Counted from the first letter of the stretch, positions 9,475 to 19,583 are shown. The stretch is DNA of 64,000 nucleotides from Acidobacteriota bacterium (GCA_016208485.1 JACQXY010000023.1:1-64000), one strand, 5' to 3'. Program-made: numbers and translations. The notes: generated by a model not told the origin, from the letters alone.

Positions 9475-9503
9475 TTGACGAGAGACTCAAGTCGGGGTAT
9501 TAG
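9475..9503 (+). promoter_or_regulatory. Sigma70-like promoter for the secreted-protein operon
   Basis: TTGACG (9475-9480, 5/6 match to the -35 consensus), a 17-bp spacer, then TATTAG (9498-9503, 4/6 match to the -10 consensus). The predicted transcript would begin near 9510, about 60 bases before the chosen ATG at 9573. This also argues against the upstream in-frame ATG at 9504. Confidence 0.55.
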
Positions 9504-9572
9504 ATGTGCGCGTCCAATTCGCCGCATTCATTGCAGACTGGAAGCATCGGAATTGGCGTCCCAGGAGGCGGG

Positions 9573-12500
9573 ATGGGAGTTGAGCACGCACGTGCGGCGG
9601 TCGCTGTCGGCTTTCGGCGCCGTCTTTCGAGGCGCCGCTTCTCCGCGGCGTTCCTCGCCCTGGCCCTCGGCATCGGGGTCCCGCCTGTCGCGCGCGCGGC
9701 GGAACCAAGCGTCGTCGTGCAGCACTGGGACCTTCTCTCCGAGACCGCCGACACCCTCGCGCAGGCGACGACTTTCAACATCGACCGAGGCGTTCTTCCC
9801 GGCGGGGTCTCGGCCTTTGACCCAGAGCCCACCGCGACCTTCGCGGTCTCGGGCTCGGTTGCCCAGGGCGCAGCCGGCTCCTCCTGGACGGTCGGCCTCT
9901 ACGGCGCAGGGGAGACCCCGCTTGCCGAGGTGAGCTTCCTGCCCGCGGATTCGGCTTCCACCCTGAAGACGGCCCCGCTTGCGTGGCCCGCCGGGGACAC
10001 CCCGATCCAGCGGATCGAGGCCGCCCCCGCAGGCACCCTCGCCGGGACCTTCAGCATCCGAAAGGCCTATGTCGCGATCCGCCAGGAGGGAGTGATCCTC
10101 GCCACGCAAGGCCGGGTCCCCGTCGCCTCCAAGCAGACAGGGATCATGCCGTCTGAGACCTGGCAGGACGTGGCCGACCCCTCCTACTACCGCCACGTCG
10201 CAGGCGACTTCCACCTCGTTTCAGGAACGAGCCTTGCGATGAAGCTCCGCGCGACGGCATCGGCCACCTCGGGCAGGCTCCTCGTTCGCCTCGTCGACTC
10301 GGCAGGTGAGCAGGTCGGCGACGTCCTCACCTTTGAGGAACTCATGACGACGAGTTCGGTCGGTGGCAGGCCGGATCCGAACCAGACCCTGGACCAGGTG
10401 TTGCCGGGGCTCGCAAACGACCTCTACCGGGTCCAGGTGAAGGTCTCGGGCTCTCGGACCGCAACGGGCGACCTCATCTCCGCCGACCTTGTCCTATCCC
10501 ACCGAACGACCGATCCGAAGGGCCTCGCCGCAACCGTCGCCTGGGCTCCGGGCGTGACCGCTCCCCAGGACATAGCCGTCTCGGGATCTGATCTCGGGTT
10601 CCTCTTTGCGAGCCCCGAGAGATCGGCGCGCGCGGAGGCCCCGACCTGGACCAGGACCGTGAAGGCCCCGCTCGGCGCGGGTGCGGCCGACGTCGTGCTC
10701 CGGGACCGCACGGGCTCCGCCGACAGGTCCGAGTCTGGTCCCGTCCCCGGGGCGACCTACCGCTACCTCGCGTCGCCGGCCGCCGCGTCCCCGGCCGGGC
10801 ACGTCCTCGACTCCCGCTCCGCCCTCGGGGCGATGACCACCGGCAGGATCGCCGGTTCGGCGCTTCGAACCGCCCTGGTCCTGGGAGATGTCACTTCCCC
10901 CGAGATCTCCGGTCTTGCCGCAACCCCTGATGCCATCAGCCCGAACGGGGACCTCGAGAAGGACAGCACCACGATCACGGCGAACCTTTCAGATGAGTCG
11001 CCCATCACCTGGGCGCTCGAGATCAGGGATGCCGGCGGGGTGGTCATGAAGTCGTTCTCGGGTGAGGGAAGCGCGGTCGAGGCCTTCTGGACCGGCCGCG
11101 ACTCCTCGGGTGCGATCGTTCCCGACGGCGTCTACGACGCCGTGCTGACCGCAACCGACGACTGGGGGAATGCCAAGACCGATATCACCGCCGTGATCGT
11201 GGACACCGCCGGACCGGATCTTGTCCCCGAGTCTCCGGCGCCCGACCACAATACGATCACGCGCCGACCTGCGATCGCACTCACGGTCTCAGACCTCTTG
11301 ACCACGATCGACGCCTCGAGCCCGCGGCTCTCGCTCGATGGGGCTGAGGCCCAGGCATCGTTCAGTGCGACAACCGGACGTCTCAGCTTCACCCCGGCGA
11401 CAGATCTTCCGCTCGGGATCCACACGGTGGAGGCGAGCGCGGAGGACTCGGTGGGCAATCCCTCGAGCGCGACCTGGCGCTTTGACGTCGTCGAACTTGC
11501 CGCGGAGGCCGCTCTTGGCAGGGTGATACCGAAGGAGGACGTCCCGGTGAACCCCAGCCACTCGTTCCCGCCGCCCATGTCGGTCACGGTCAGCGGGCTC
11601 GAGGCGAGCCTGGACGCCTTCGACCTCAGGCTTTCCAGCTCGGCCCTTTGGGCCGGCACCGGGACGATCGAGCGCGCCGTCGCCTTTGACAACCTCACCG
11701 CGACCTTTGAGAACGAACTCGGCCAGTCGATCACGACCGCGGTCCCGCAAGTCCTCGGGCTGTTCAAGCATGAGGTCGGCGTCCTCGAACCAAGTCCCGG
11801 GCCCCTTGGGGTCAACGTGGGTCCGCTGACGGCGTCTCTGCCTGCGGTGACGGTCCAGGTTCCCCCCGGCTTCGTGGTGACCAACCAGTCAACGGTGTCG
11901 ATCGCGGGGAGTCCTCGCCAGGCGGAGGAAGGCGTGCGGGCCGCGGGCGATCCGATGCCCTCGTCCATGCAGTCGGCTTCTGTCGGTCGAACTGTCACGG
12001 GCGCCGTCGTCTGCAAGGTGTCGCGGACCGGCAGCGAGCTGACGTTCGACTGCAGCGGCACCTACCCCCGCGCGACGCTTGAGCGGGGCACGGCCGAGCC
12101 AGTCGACGTCTTCGGGATCATCGAATCGGCCAACGAGCCCAAGCGATCGATGACCTGGTGGAAGAGACCCGCCCCCAACCCGGCACATCCCCAGGCAGAC
12201 GTTGCCGGCGATTGCGACACGTTCTCGGGCTACGGGTGCGCGAACATCCTGAGCAGCCAGTCCTGGGACGCGTTCCTCACCTCTTACTGGGCGACTGGCG
12301 ATCTCTTTCGCGCCTACGGCCACCACTACTTCTTCGACGTCTCGGGGAATCAGAACGAGTGGATCGCTGCATGGCAGGCGGCAGACGTCCAGCCGGGGTC
12401 GTCTGGCTGCCAGACCGCGAGGCTGATCGAGTTCGGCGATTCCGTGGAGTCGACGGGGTCCGGTTCCGGGGAATGGCGAACGAGCGGACTCTTCGCCCCA

Positions 12501-12905
12501 ACGGTGGGCACCCGCCAGGGAGGGGCCGTAGGCCTCACCGAGGATGTCCTCATGGTTCGGCACGGGGTCTTGCGCGATGTCTACCGAGTCGGGGGGACCA
12601 CTGCGGATCATAACGTCGGTCTCGAGGACGTGCGGCAGGCGAATGACGCGCTCGGGGGGGACTACGTGAGCGAGCTTGGCGAAACCCTCGACGGGAACGG
12701 GCAACGTGTGGAGGCCGCGAACCGCTCCGCGCTCAACCTGTGGGTTCCCTTCGACGAGCCTCTGGAGGGCATCGACTACCGCACTCGCCCCGCCGAGATC
12801 ATGACCGGTACGGAGTTCGAACCGGCGGCCGGCGCAAGTGGCGAGGATTTTGCCCTGCGTGCCGTCCTCTATTTCAAGTTCCTGGTGGAGGAGGAAACGT
12901 GCTGA
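9573..12905 (+). CDS. Large secreted protein with FlgD-type Ig-like domain, function unknown
   Basis: 1110 aa. The N-terminus has an Arg-rich stretch (RRRLSRRRF) and a hydrophobic core ending in ARA, a signal peptide with a possible TAT-like twin Arg. Residues ~490-545 form a FlgD/CHU-type Ig-like repeat (SSGAIVPDGVYDAVLTATDDWGN). The rest looks beta-rich, with paired Cys in the last third. ATG 9573 is preceded by AGGAGG with 4-base spacing and by the 9475 promoter. The 3' end overlaps the next gene by 7 bases. FlgD-type repeats also occur in the 803-aa cytochrome and the GH26-like protein, suggesting a shared surface-protein style. I do not recognise a catalytic domain. Confidence 0.75.
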   Translation: MGVEHARAAVAVGFRRRLSRRRFSAAFLALALGIGVPPVARAAEPSVVVQHWDLLSETADTLAQATTFNIDRGVLPGGVSAFDPEPTATFAVSGSVAQGAAGSSWTVGLYGAGETPLAEVSFLPADSASTLKTAPLAWPAGDTPIQRIEAAPAGTLAGTFSIRKAYVAIRQEGVILATQGRVPVASKQTGIMPSETWQDVADPSYYRHVAGDFHLVSGTSLAMKLRATASATSGRLLVRLVDSAGEQVGDVLTFEELMTTSSVGGRPDPNQTLDQVLPGLANDLYRVQVKVSGSRTATGDLISADLVLSHRTTDPKGLAATVAWAPGVTAPQDIAVSGSDLGFLFASPERSARAEAPTWTRTVKAPLGAGAADVVLRDRTGSADRSESGPVPGATYRYLASPAAASPAGHVLDSRSALGAMTTGRIAGSALRTALVLGDVTSPEISGLAATPDAISPNGDLEKDSTTITANLSDESPITWALEIRDAGGVVMKSFSGEGSAVEAFWTGRDSSGAIVPDGVYDAVLTATDDWGNAKTDITAVIVDTAGPDLVPESPAPDHNTITRRPAIALTVSDLLTTIDASSPRLSLDGAEAQASFSATTGRLSFTPATDLPLGIHTVEASAEDSVGNPSSATWRFDVVELAAEAALGRVIPKEDVPVNPSHSFPPPMSVTVSGLEASLDAFDLRLSSSALWAGTGTIERAVAFDNLTATFENELGQSITTAVPQVLGLFKHEVGVLEPSPGPLGVNVGPLTASLPAVTVQVPPGFVVTNQSTVSIAGSPRQAEEGVRAAGDPMPSSMQSASVGRTVTGAVVCKVSRTGSELTFDCSGTYPRATLERGTAEPVDVFGIIESANEPKRSMTWWKRPAPNPAHPQADVAGDCDTFSGYGCANILSSQSWDAFLTSYWATGDLFRAYGHHYFFDVSGNQNEWIAAWQAADVQPGSSGCQTARLIEFGDSVESTGSGSGEWRTSGLFAPTVGTRQGGAVGLTEDVLMVRHGVLRDVYRVGGTTADHNVGLEDVRQANDALGGDYVSELGETLDGNGQRVEAANRSALNLWVPFDEPLEGIDYRTRPAEIMTGTEFEPAAGASGEDFALRAVLYFKFLVEEETC

Positions 12906-13489
12906 CGAGAACGTCCCCGCGTGCGGCAAGACAGGCTCTGCGAGTTGGCCTCGCCGGCTTCACGCTGATGGGGGTCGTAATGGCGCCGTCATCCGGCCAC
13001 GCCGCCCCGCCCGAGGCCATGCAGGACGTTCGCCAAGCCTCGTTCGACGCGACCCAAGTTATCGACCCCGAGAGCGGCCAAACCGCGTACGCGGCCGTGC
13101 TCGCGGCTCGTCTGCGCTCGGGGGAAGCGAACCTCCACATTCGCATCTGCGACGAGGCGGGGGTGTGCACCGACTACTCGAAGCTTGTCGATGAGAGCGA
13201 GTTCTTCATGCTCGTCGGGGGGGCCTTCATCAGGACGATGGTCCCGGGCCTAGGGGATGTGGATCTCGAAGTCTCGGTCACGACGGATCGGTGGGCGGGG
13301 ATCGACTTCGCATGGGGGGACCACACCCAAACGACCGTCCTCATGGGCGGGTGGCTCCTGACGGGTGCAAAGACCAACTCGTCGGCGGGCTCGCACTACT
13401 GGGATCAGATCGGTCCCTGGCGGGTGATCCTCGGGGACGGGAGAGGGTTGAACGCATTCAACGTTGTTGTCGCAACGCGTTGGGGGTAG
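12899..13489 (+). CDS. Small secreted protein of unknown function
   Basis: 196 aa. Start GTG at 12899 has a GGAGGAGGAA site and overlaps the previous stop (GTGCTGA), indicating translational coupling. Residues 10-35 are a signal peptide ending near SGHAA. The mature part is about 160 aa, probably beta-rich, with two Cys in one CDEAGVC turn that may form a disulfide or bind metal. No family recognised. Its position as second gene of the 9573-17094 cluster implies it works with the large proteins on either side. Confidence 0.7.
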   Translation: MLTRTSPRAARQALRVGLAGFTLMGVVMAPSSGHAAPPEAMQDVRQASFDATQVIDPESGQTAYAAVLAARLRSGEANLHIRICDEAGVCTDYSKLVDESEFFMLVGGAFIRTMVPGLGDVDLEVSVTTDRWAGIDFAWGDHTQTTVLMGGWLLTGAKTNSSAGSHYWDQIGPWRVILGDGRGLNAFNVVVATRWG

Positions 13490-13522
13490 CCCGCACGCCG
13501 GGCAAGTTCGTGGGGAGGGGTC

Positions 13523-16045
13523 ATGCAGAGAGGTTCGAGCCATCGCTTGGTCGCTCTGGCCGTGGCGGTAGTCCTGTCGTTTGCCCTGGTGCCCTCGGCC
13601 GGGGCGGTGACTCTCATGACGATCGCCGGCACCGTGATGGATCCGTTGAGCCGACCTCTGGCGAGCGTCACTGTTACCGATGGTCGGGGCAAGAGCGTGC
13701 TGACGGACTCCCAAGGCCACTACAGGATCGAGGAATCGTCCCTGTCAACCTACAACGTCCTCGCATACCGGACCGGCCTGAACTCCCAAGGTCGGTCTGT
13801 CGATCCGGTGGTCGCGCTCCAGCCCGTCGACTTCACCCTCACCTACGCCCTCAGCGGCGCTGTCTCGCCCTCGGTCTTCAACAACGATCCGCCCGTTGCT
13901 CTCTCGGTTTCTGCCACGAGCTGGGCGCCGCCAGCGGGTCAGTGCGTGACCTTCACCGACTCGACCTCCGGATCCCAGGTGGCGCTCACCTTCGACTCAA
14001 CGAACCCGGACGGCTCCGGGCGTTGGGTTGGGAGCTTCACTGTTCCTTCGGGGCGGTCCGACGCTTCATACACCTGGCAGCTCGGGGCAACGAACTGCGC
14101 AGGAATCACTCTGACGAACTCGGTCTCGTCCAGCTACCTCATCGATTCCGTGGCGCCGGTCATCGACGGACTGAGCATCAGCCCCCTCGATGGGGGGAAC
14201 ACGATCTTCACGTCCCAGCCGCTCATCGCCAGGATCACCGACGCGGGCGGATCGGGCGTCAAGAAGTCCACGGTTTCCTTCACCCTTACCAACGAGACGG
14301 CGGGGTCGACCACGACCCTTCCCGCCGCGAGCTTGAGTCCCACCACTGGGTGGGCCAAGACATCCCCTGCCTCCCTCGTGGTCGGGAACGTCTACCGCAT
14401 CGCCCTGACCGCGTCCGACTACGCGGGAAACACCACGACGTTCGCGCAGCGGCCGGCCTCCAAGGGGGGAGGATTCCTCGTTACCACAATCGACGCGAAG
14501 GCTGCGTCCGCGACGATCCCTCCCGTTCCATGCGCTGTCTCGGATGCGGACCTCGGGACCCAGACACGAACCGTCACATGCGCAGACGTGACCCTTCACG
14601 TGGCCCCTACGTCGGTCGATCTGGGGGGAACGCGCCATGGGGACCGTGCTTTCGCCGAGCACGCCGTGTCGCTCGACGGGGCGAAGGTCCGGGGTGCGAC
14701 GCCTCTTGAGGAGCAGGCCGCCTACCCCGGTCAGACGAGGACGGTTTCTTTGTCCTACCGCGTGGACGGGCCGACCCAGCAGGCGACCAGCTATCCGGTC
14801 GCCGCTAAGGACGTGGATCTCGGGACTCTCGTCCTGACGGTGCCGGCCTACTGGGTGAGTTCCACGGCGACCCTCGAGATGTCGACTGTTTCCACGAGCG
14901 CCTCCACCGCCGCGTGCCTGGATCCGAGCGTCTCGACATCGGTCGTTCCGTGCCTTCCAGACCCCCTTCACGATCGCTACCTCGTTACGCTCGATGAGGA
15001 CGTCGCGGATGTTGGCGCCGTCGTCGCCGAGCACGCCAGCCAGCTCGGCGCGCAGTCGTGGTTCACCTACCCGCCCCCCGCCAAGAAGTATGCTGCATGG
15101 ATCCCGTTCGCATCCCTCGGCGCGCTTGCGGCTGATCCGCGGGTGAAGGCTGTCGCGCGGGACTTCGGGATTCCGCGGTTGGCGGTCGCTGTCGACGCTG
15201 TCATCGACGTCACGTTTGACGGGGCGGGAAGCATCGTGTCGCGCTCGGATTCTGGGACCTACAAGCTTCACGACGGCAATGGGGTTGTCGTGGGGTATGC
15301 TCCCGTCCCTCCGGCATCTGAGCAGCAAGGGCTCATCGGGAACTACACATGCGCGTCGGACGGGTCGGGGAGCAGCTTCTTCGCCTATACCCCCGTCCCG
15401 TACGTCGAACCATGGCCGCAGACGATGGACTACCAGTGGTTCCCGTTCCTGCGGAAGCACGCGCGGCCGGTGACCGATCCCAACACTGGTCTGACGTACT
15501 GGAGCCAGCAGTGGGAGATCTGTGCAAACGGTGGGGGCGATGGGGGTGAGGGGTGGGCCCTGCTCCTCGTGGGCGCCGGCGCTGCCTATGACGACGGCGC
15601 GATGAAGCGCATCGGCACGAAATGGAAGACGGGCGCCACCCCCGCAGACTACACGTTGACGCTCGATTTCCGGGTCTCCGCTGGGCCTGTCTCTGTTGGC
15701 GGCACCCTGAGTCAGACCCGTGGCGGCGAGATGAGCGGCTCATTCAACCCCCCGTACGGGGTCGCGAAGATGCAGGACTTGAGCCACAACGCCACGAACG
15801 GATGGTGGGAGGATGATTGCTGGGACCCATCTTTCTGGGCATTCAACTGCCTCTTCAAACCGGGCAGTGATGATTTCCAGGGAGCGGTGGTCCACGGGTT
15901 GTGGGAGCTTCCGGACGAGGGAGAGCCCGGGGCAGTCGACCAGCCCCACTTCAAGCTCGCCCCCTACCGCTGGTGGATATATGACGCGGTCGCCCAGGCG
16001 TGTCCGGAGAAGATATTCCGCTGGTATGGAGGTCCCCCCGCGTGA
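13523..16045 (+). CDS. Secreted protein with carboxypeptidase-regulatory-like domain
   Basis: 840 aa. A signal peptide occupies residues ~1-30 (hydrophobic core, cleavage near AGA). Residues ~33-95 match the carboxypeptidase-regulatory beta-sandwich (IAGTVMDPLSRPLASVTV, then DSQGHYRI). Several Ig-like segments follow (~110-310), and Cys-containing regions lie in the last third. The ATG is preceded by GGGGAGGGG. The stop overlaps the next GTG (GTGA). No enzyme motif seen; an adhesive or scaffolding surface protein is the likeliest role. Confidence 0.72.
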   Translation: MQRGSSHRLVALAVAVVLSFALVPSAGAVTLMTIAGTVMDPLSRPLASVTVTDGRGKSVLTDSQGHYRIEESSLSTYNVLAYRTGLNSQGRSVDPVVALQPVDFTLTYALSGAVSPSVFNNDPPVALSVSATSWAPPAGQCVTFTDSTSGSQVALTFDSTNPDGSGRWVGSFTVPSGRSDASYTWQLGATNCAGITLTNSVSSSYLIDSVAPVIDGLSISPLDGGNTIFTSQPLIARITDAGGSGVKKSTVSFTLTNETAGSTTTLPAASLSPTTGWAKTSPASLVVGNVYRIALTASDYAGNTTTFAQRPASKGGGFLVTTIDAKAASATIPPVPCAVSDADLGTQTRTVTCADVTLHVAPTSVDLGGTRHGDRAFAEHAVSLDGAKVRGATPLEEQAAYPGQTRTVSLSYRVDGPTQQATSYPVAAKDVDLGTLVLTVPAYWVSSTATLEMSTVSTSASTAACLDPSVSTSVVPCLPDPLHDRYLVTLDEDVADVGAVVAEHASQLGAQSWFTYPPPAKKYAAWIPFASLGALAADPRVKAVARDFGIPRLAVAVDAVIDVTFDGAGSIVSRSDSGTYKLHDGNGVVVGYAPVPPASEQQGLIGNYTCASDGSGSSFFAYTPVPYVEPWPQTMDYQWFPFLRKHARPVTDPNTGLTYWSQQWEICANGGGDGGEGWALLLVGAGAAYDDGAMKRIGTKWKTGATPADYTLTLDFRVSAGPVSVGGTLSQTRGGEMSGSFNPPYGVAKMQDLSHNATNGWWEDDCWDPSFWAFNCLFKPGSDDFQGAVVHGLWELPDEGEPGAVDQPHFKLAPYRWWIYDAVAQACPEKIFRWYGGPPA

Positions 16046-17094
16046 GGGGACAGGATGCCGGCAGCGCGCTTGACGGGCCGCGCGGGCCTCGCAGGTCTGC
16101 GGCGGCGGTCGTGACCGCTCTGGCGTTGGTTGTCACTGCCTGTTCCGGACCGGGCGCCGGCTCGGAGTCTGCCGCGCGCGACGGCAGCAGGCCAAGTGTC
16201 CCGACAGGTCCTGCGGGTCGAGCTTACCTGGTGGTGGACGGCGACCTCTACCGCATGGACCCGGCTACCCTTCGGATTAGTCGGCTGACCGAGCGCGCGC
16301 GGATATCCGACGTTGATGCGGTCGCGGTCGGGGCCGAGGATCTGGTTGTCGTACCCAACGACCGGCGTGTGGGCGATTCCCGCATCGAGCGGTTCCTGAA
16401 CGGGGGGTTCGAGCCGCTCCCCGGGCTTGGCGTGCTCCAAGCCGAGGGGGGCGCTTCGCTGTGGCCGACGGGAGGGGGCCTCGTGTACTCCCGCGTCCAA
16501 CGACTACCGAACTCACTTCCGCGTGCCGAGGAGATTCTGGTCGCCGACTTCCAGACAGGCAGGAGCAAGAGCGTCCTTCAGGTGCCCACGGATCTGCTGG
16601 GCCCTCGAGGCCTGGGTCTTGCCGCCGGGCCCGGGGGGAGACTTGCCATTAGCAACGCGGACCCCCGGCGCGAGGCGGTGCGGGTGCTGGGCCCGGGTGA
16701 GCAGGGCGCATGGGTCGACGCGCCCCGCGGGTTCGAGTTGCTCGGGTCGCCCAAGTGGGGAGCTGGTCCCAGGCTGGCCTTCTCAGTGATCACCGCCGGC
16801 TACGGGGAGAAGGCCGCCGACGAGTTCGCGACCGTGATCGCCGATCCGGACACGCGGGAGGCGACCGTCTTGCGCGGATGGATTCCCCTGGATTGGGCAC
16901 CCGATGGGGCACGGCTCTTGCTCAAGAAGATGGGCCCGATGCGCCGCCTCAGGGTGAGCGACCGGGGGTTTCCGGGGCCGACACCGCCGTGGGCGTTGCG
17001 TCCCACGGTTGGTGTGGTCGTCTCCCCCTTTCGCGCGGTCCGCGAGATTGGGGAGGTCGGGGTGAGCTTCGCCAATCTCGCCTGGGTGCGGTAG
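16042..17094 (+). CDS. Lipoprotein with beta-propeller-like repeats
   Basis: 350 aa. Basic N-terminus, hydrophobic segment and a lipobox ending LVVTAC at about residue 35 predict lipid anchoring on the outer face of the membrane. The mature part has short repeats such as YLVVDGDLYRMDPATL and LVVVPNDRR, suggesting a WD40/YncE-like propeller. GTG 16042 overlaps the previous stop by 4 bases and has GGAGGT upstream; an upstream ATG at 16000 lies inside the previous gene. Fourth and last gene of the secreted cluster. It may be the membrane anchor for the three secreted products (inference). Confidence 0.7.
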   Translation: MRGQDAGSALDGPRGPRRSAAAVVTALALVVTACSGPGAGSESAARDGSRPSVPTGPAGRAYLVVDGDLYRMDPATLRISRLTERARISDVDAVAVGAEDLVVVPNDRRVGDSRIERFLNGGFEPLPGLGVLQAEGGASLWPTGGGLVYSRVQRLPNSLPRAEEILVADFQTGRSKSVLQVPTDLLGPRGLGLAAGPGGRLAISNADPRREAVRVLGPGEQGAWVDAPRGFELLGSPKWGAGPRLAFSVITAGYGEKAADEFATVIADPDTREATVLRGWIPLDWAPDGARLLLKKMGPMRRLRVSDRGFPGPTPPWALRPTVGVVVSPFRAVREIGEVGVSFANLAWVR

Positions 17095-17132
17095 AGAGAC
17101 TCTCCAGCTGAGGACCCAACAGTCGAAATGCC

Positions 17133-19475
17133 CTACGGCGCGGCGCGCCCTGCCTCCAGGCCCTCGTCCGAGACAGACATGAAGGTCTCCTCCTCCTGGG
17201 CGAAGTGCAGCCGCAAGACCGCGTGCAGCCCGTAGAGCACGCGGCGCAGGTCGGGGAGGTCCTCGCGGGCCGGGCCCTCGGGCGGTAGGTCGTCGAGGAG
17301 CTTCCCGAACAGCCTCGACAGGTGCGAGATCTCCAGGTGCGCGCGGCTGAGCGTGCCCATTGGGTCCTCGCCCCCGAGGATCTCCCCGAGCACCGGGTAC
17401 ACCCTTGCCTCCTCGGCCTCCTCGTGCGGCGCGAGATCCTCGACGAGGAACCGCCGCACGCCGGCGAGTTCGCCGAGCGCCTCGGCGGGGGAGAGCGAAT
17501 CCAGCCGGTCGGCCGCGCGGCGGACCTCGTCCACTTTCGGGAGCAGAGTGCGGTGCTCGGCCCAGTACGGGCCGCTCGCGGCCGCGCCGGCGCGCATCGC
17601 CCGAACCGGCTTCCCGCCCCGCTCGCCCTTGAGCGCGCGGAGGGCATTGGCGATCGCCGCGACGTCGATGGCCTCCTGCAGGATCGCCCCGGCGACCGGC
17701 GCGAGCAGTCCGGCCGCGGCGGCTCCCATCGCGACGAGCGACATGCCCATGCCGGCGAGCACGCTCTGGAGCGCGATGGCGCGCGAGCGCCGCGCGATCC
17801 GGATCCCTTCGGCGAGCCGGTCGAGCCGGTCCACGACGAGGACCACCTCGGCCGCCTCCGAGGATGCGGTGGCCCCGCGCGCCCCCATCGCGACGCCGAC
17901 ATCGGCCGCCGCGAGGGCCGGGGCGTCGTTGATGCCGTCGCCGACCATGATCACGACGCCCTCGGCGCGCTCGGCCTTCACCGCGTCGACCTTGTCGGCC
18001 GGGGAGCGCTCGGCGAGCACGCGGTCGGCGCCGATCGCCGCCCCGAGGGTCTCGGCGACCTCGGGGTGGTCGCCGGTGACCATCACCATGCGCCGGATAC
18101 CGGCGCGCCGCAGGGACCGGATGGTCCGCGGGCTGTCGGGACGGATCGGATCGTCGAGGAAGATCGCGCCGGCGAGCGACCCGTCCACGCCGACGAACAC
18201 GTGCGAGGAGCCCTCGATCGCGGAGCGCCGGCGCACGCTGCGCGCGCGCGCGGGGAGCGCGCCGCCGGCGACCCACTCGCCCTTGCCGAGCGTGACCCGG
18301 CTTCCCTCGACCGTCCCCTCGATGCCGACCCCGGCGTGCTCGAGGACGCCGGTGGGGAAGGCGAGCGGGAGGTCTCTTTCCCGCGCCGCGCGCACGACCG
18401 CGGCGGCGAGCACGTGCCCGGACACCTGGTCGAGCGAGGCCGCGAGGCGCAGGAGGTCGCCGGCGCCGAGCGCCCCGAAGGCCTCCACGTCGGCCACTCT
18501 GGGCATCCCGGCGGTGAGAGTCCCGGTCTTGTCGAACAGCAGGACGCTGCCGCGCGCGAGAACCTCCAGGGCTCCACCCCCCTTGACGATGATGCCGCGG
18601 CGCGCCGACCGGGAGATCCCGGCGACGATCGCGATCGGGGCTGCGAGGATGAGCGGGCAGGGGGTCGCGACGACGAGCACCGCGAGCGCGCGGACGGCGT
18701 CGCCGGAGAACGCCCAGGCGAGTCCGGCCGTGGCGAGCGTGAGAGGAAGGAATGCGAGCGAGTAGCGGTCGGCGAGCCGGACGAAGGGAGCCCGGGACGC
18801 TTGCGCCTCCTGGACGAGACGGACGACGCCGGCGTAGGTGCTCTCGGCGGCGGTCGCGATCGCGCGCATGCGGAAGGCCTCGCCGGCGTTCGCCGCGCCG
18901 CTGCGGACCTGCTCGCCGGCGGGGCGCTCGACCGGCACGGCCTCGCCGGTGAGCGCCGACTCGTCGAGCACCGCGTGGTCCTCCTCCACGAGGCCGTCCA
19001 CCGGCAGGACCTCCCCGGGCTTCACGAGGAGGAGATCTCCGTGGCGGACCTCGTCGATGTCCACGTCCACGAGGACGCCGCTTTCCACTCGGTGGGCCGC
19101 GCGCGGGGCGCGCCCGAGCAGCGCCGACAGCTCCCGGCGCGCGCGGCGCTCGGCATACCCCTCGAGCGACTGCCCGGTGGAGAGCATCAGCGCGATGACC
19201 GCGCCGGCGAGGTACTCGCGCAGCGCGAGCGCGCCGGCCATCGCGAGCAGCGCGATGACGTCCACGCCGGCCTTGCGACGAAGGAGTCCGTCCACGACCG
19301 ACAGCAGAAGGGGGAGCAGAACCACGGCGGTGGCCGCGGCCCACGCCACGCTCTGCGCGCGCTCGGCCCCGGCGAAGTGGGCCGCGCCGCCCCAGGAGAT
19401 GCCGACGACCGACAGCGCGAGCAGCGCCACCTGGACCTTGGCGGATTCCCAGGGAGGGGTGGAGCGTCTTTCCAT
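17133..19475 (-). CDS. P1B-type metal ATPase fused to a C-terminal hemerythrin-like domain
   Basis: 780 aa. Hallmarks of a metal-transporting P-type ATPase: TGEAVPVE actuator loop, transmembrane CPL motif at about 272-274 (in place of the usual CPC/CPH/SPC), phosphorylated Asp315 in DKTGTLT, and hinge GDGINDAP near 510. There is no N-terminal HMA or His-rich metal domain. After the last membrane pair, residues ~630-765 form a hemerythrin HHE-like helical domain (APHEEAEEARVYP, SRAHLEISHL, then LHFAQEEE). This adds a probable di-iron, O2- or iron-sensing module to the pump. It is divergent from the aldehyde dehydrogenase gene, with a 17-bp palindrome between them. Transported ion unknown. Confidence 0.85.
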   Translation of the reverse strand: MERRSTPPWESAKVQVALLALSVVGISWGGAAHFAGAERAQSVAWAAATAVVLLPLLLSVVDGLLRRKAGVDVIALLAMAGALALREYLAGAVIALMLSTGQSLEGYAERRARRELSALLGRAPRAAHRVESGVLVDVDIDEVRHGDLLLVKPGEVLPVDGLVEEDHAVLDESALTGEAVPVERPAGEQVRSGAANAGEAFRMRAIATAAESTYAGVVRLVQEAQASRAPFVRLADRYSLAFLPLTLATAGLAWAFSGDAVRALAVLVVATPCPLILAAPIAIVAGISRSARRGIIVKGGGALEVLARGSVLLFDKTGTLTAGMPRVADVEAFGALGAGDLLRLAASLDQVSGHVLAAAVVRAARERDLPLAFPTGVLEHAGVGIEGTVEGSRVTLGKGEWVAGGALPARARSVRRRSAIEGSSHVFVGVDGSLAGAIFLDDPIRPDSPRTIRSLRRAGIRRMVMVTGDHPEVAETLGAAIGADRVLAERSPADKVDAVKAERAEGVVIMVGDGINDAPALAAADVGVAMGARGATASSEAAEVVLVVDRLDRLAEGIRIARRSRAIALQSVLAGMGMSLVAMGAAAAGLLAPVAGAILQEAIDVAAIANALRALKGERGGKPVRAMRAGAAASGPYWAEHRTLLPKVDEVRRAADRLDSLSPAEALGELAGVRRFLVEDLAPHEEAEEARVYPVLGEILGGEDPMGTLSRAHLEISHLSRLFGKLLDDLPPEGPAREDLPDLRRVLYGLHAVLRLHFAQEEETFMSVSDEGLEAGRAAP

Positions 19476-19583
19476 GGCCTCACGCTACGGCCCGCGCCCG
19501 GTGCGCGCCACCCCGCGGGACCGCGCGCGCGCCTTCCCCGCGCCGAGCCCGATCCGGCACACCGCTCTCGCCTGCATTCATCA

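Noticed and set aside
9504-9572. Upstream ATG start for the 9573 gene
   Set aside because: It would begin at the -10 element of the promoter at 9475-9503 and lacks a ribosome site; ATG 9573 has AGGAGG.
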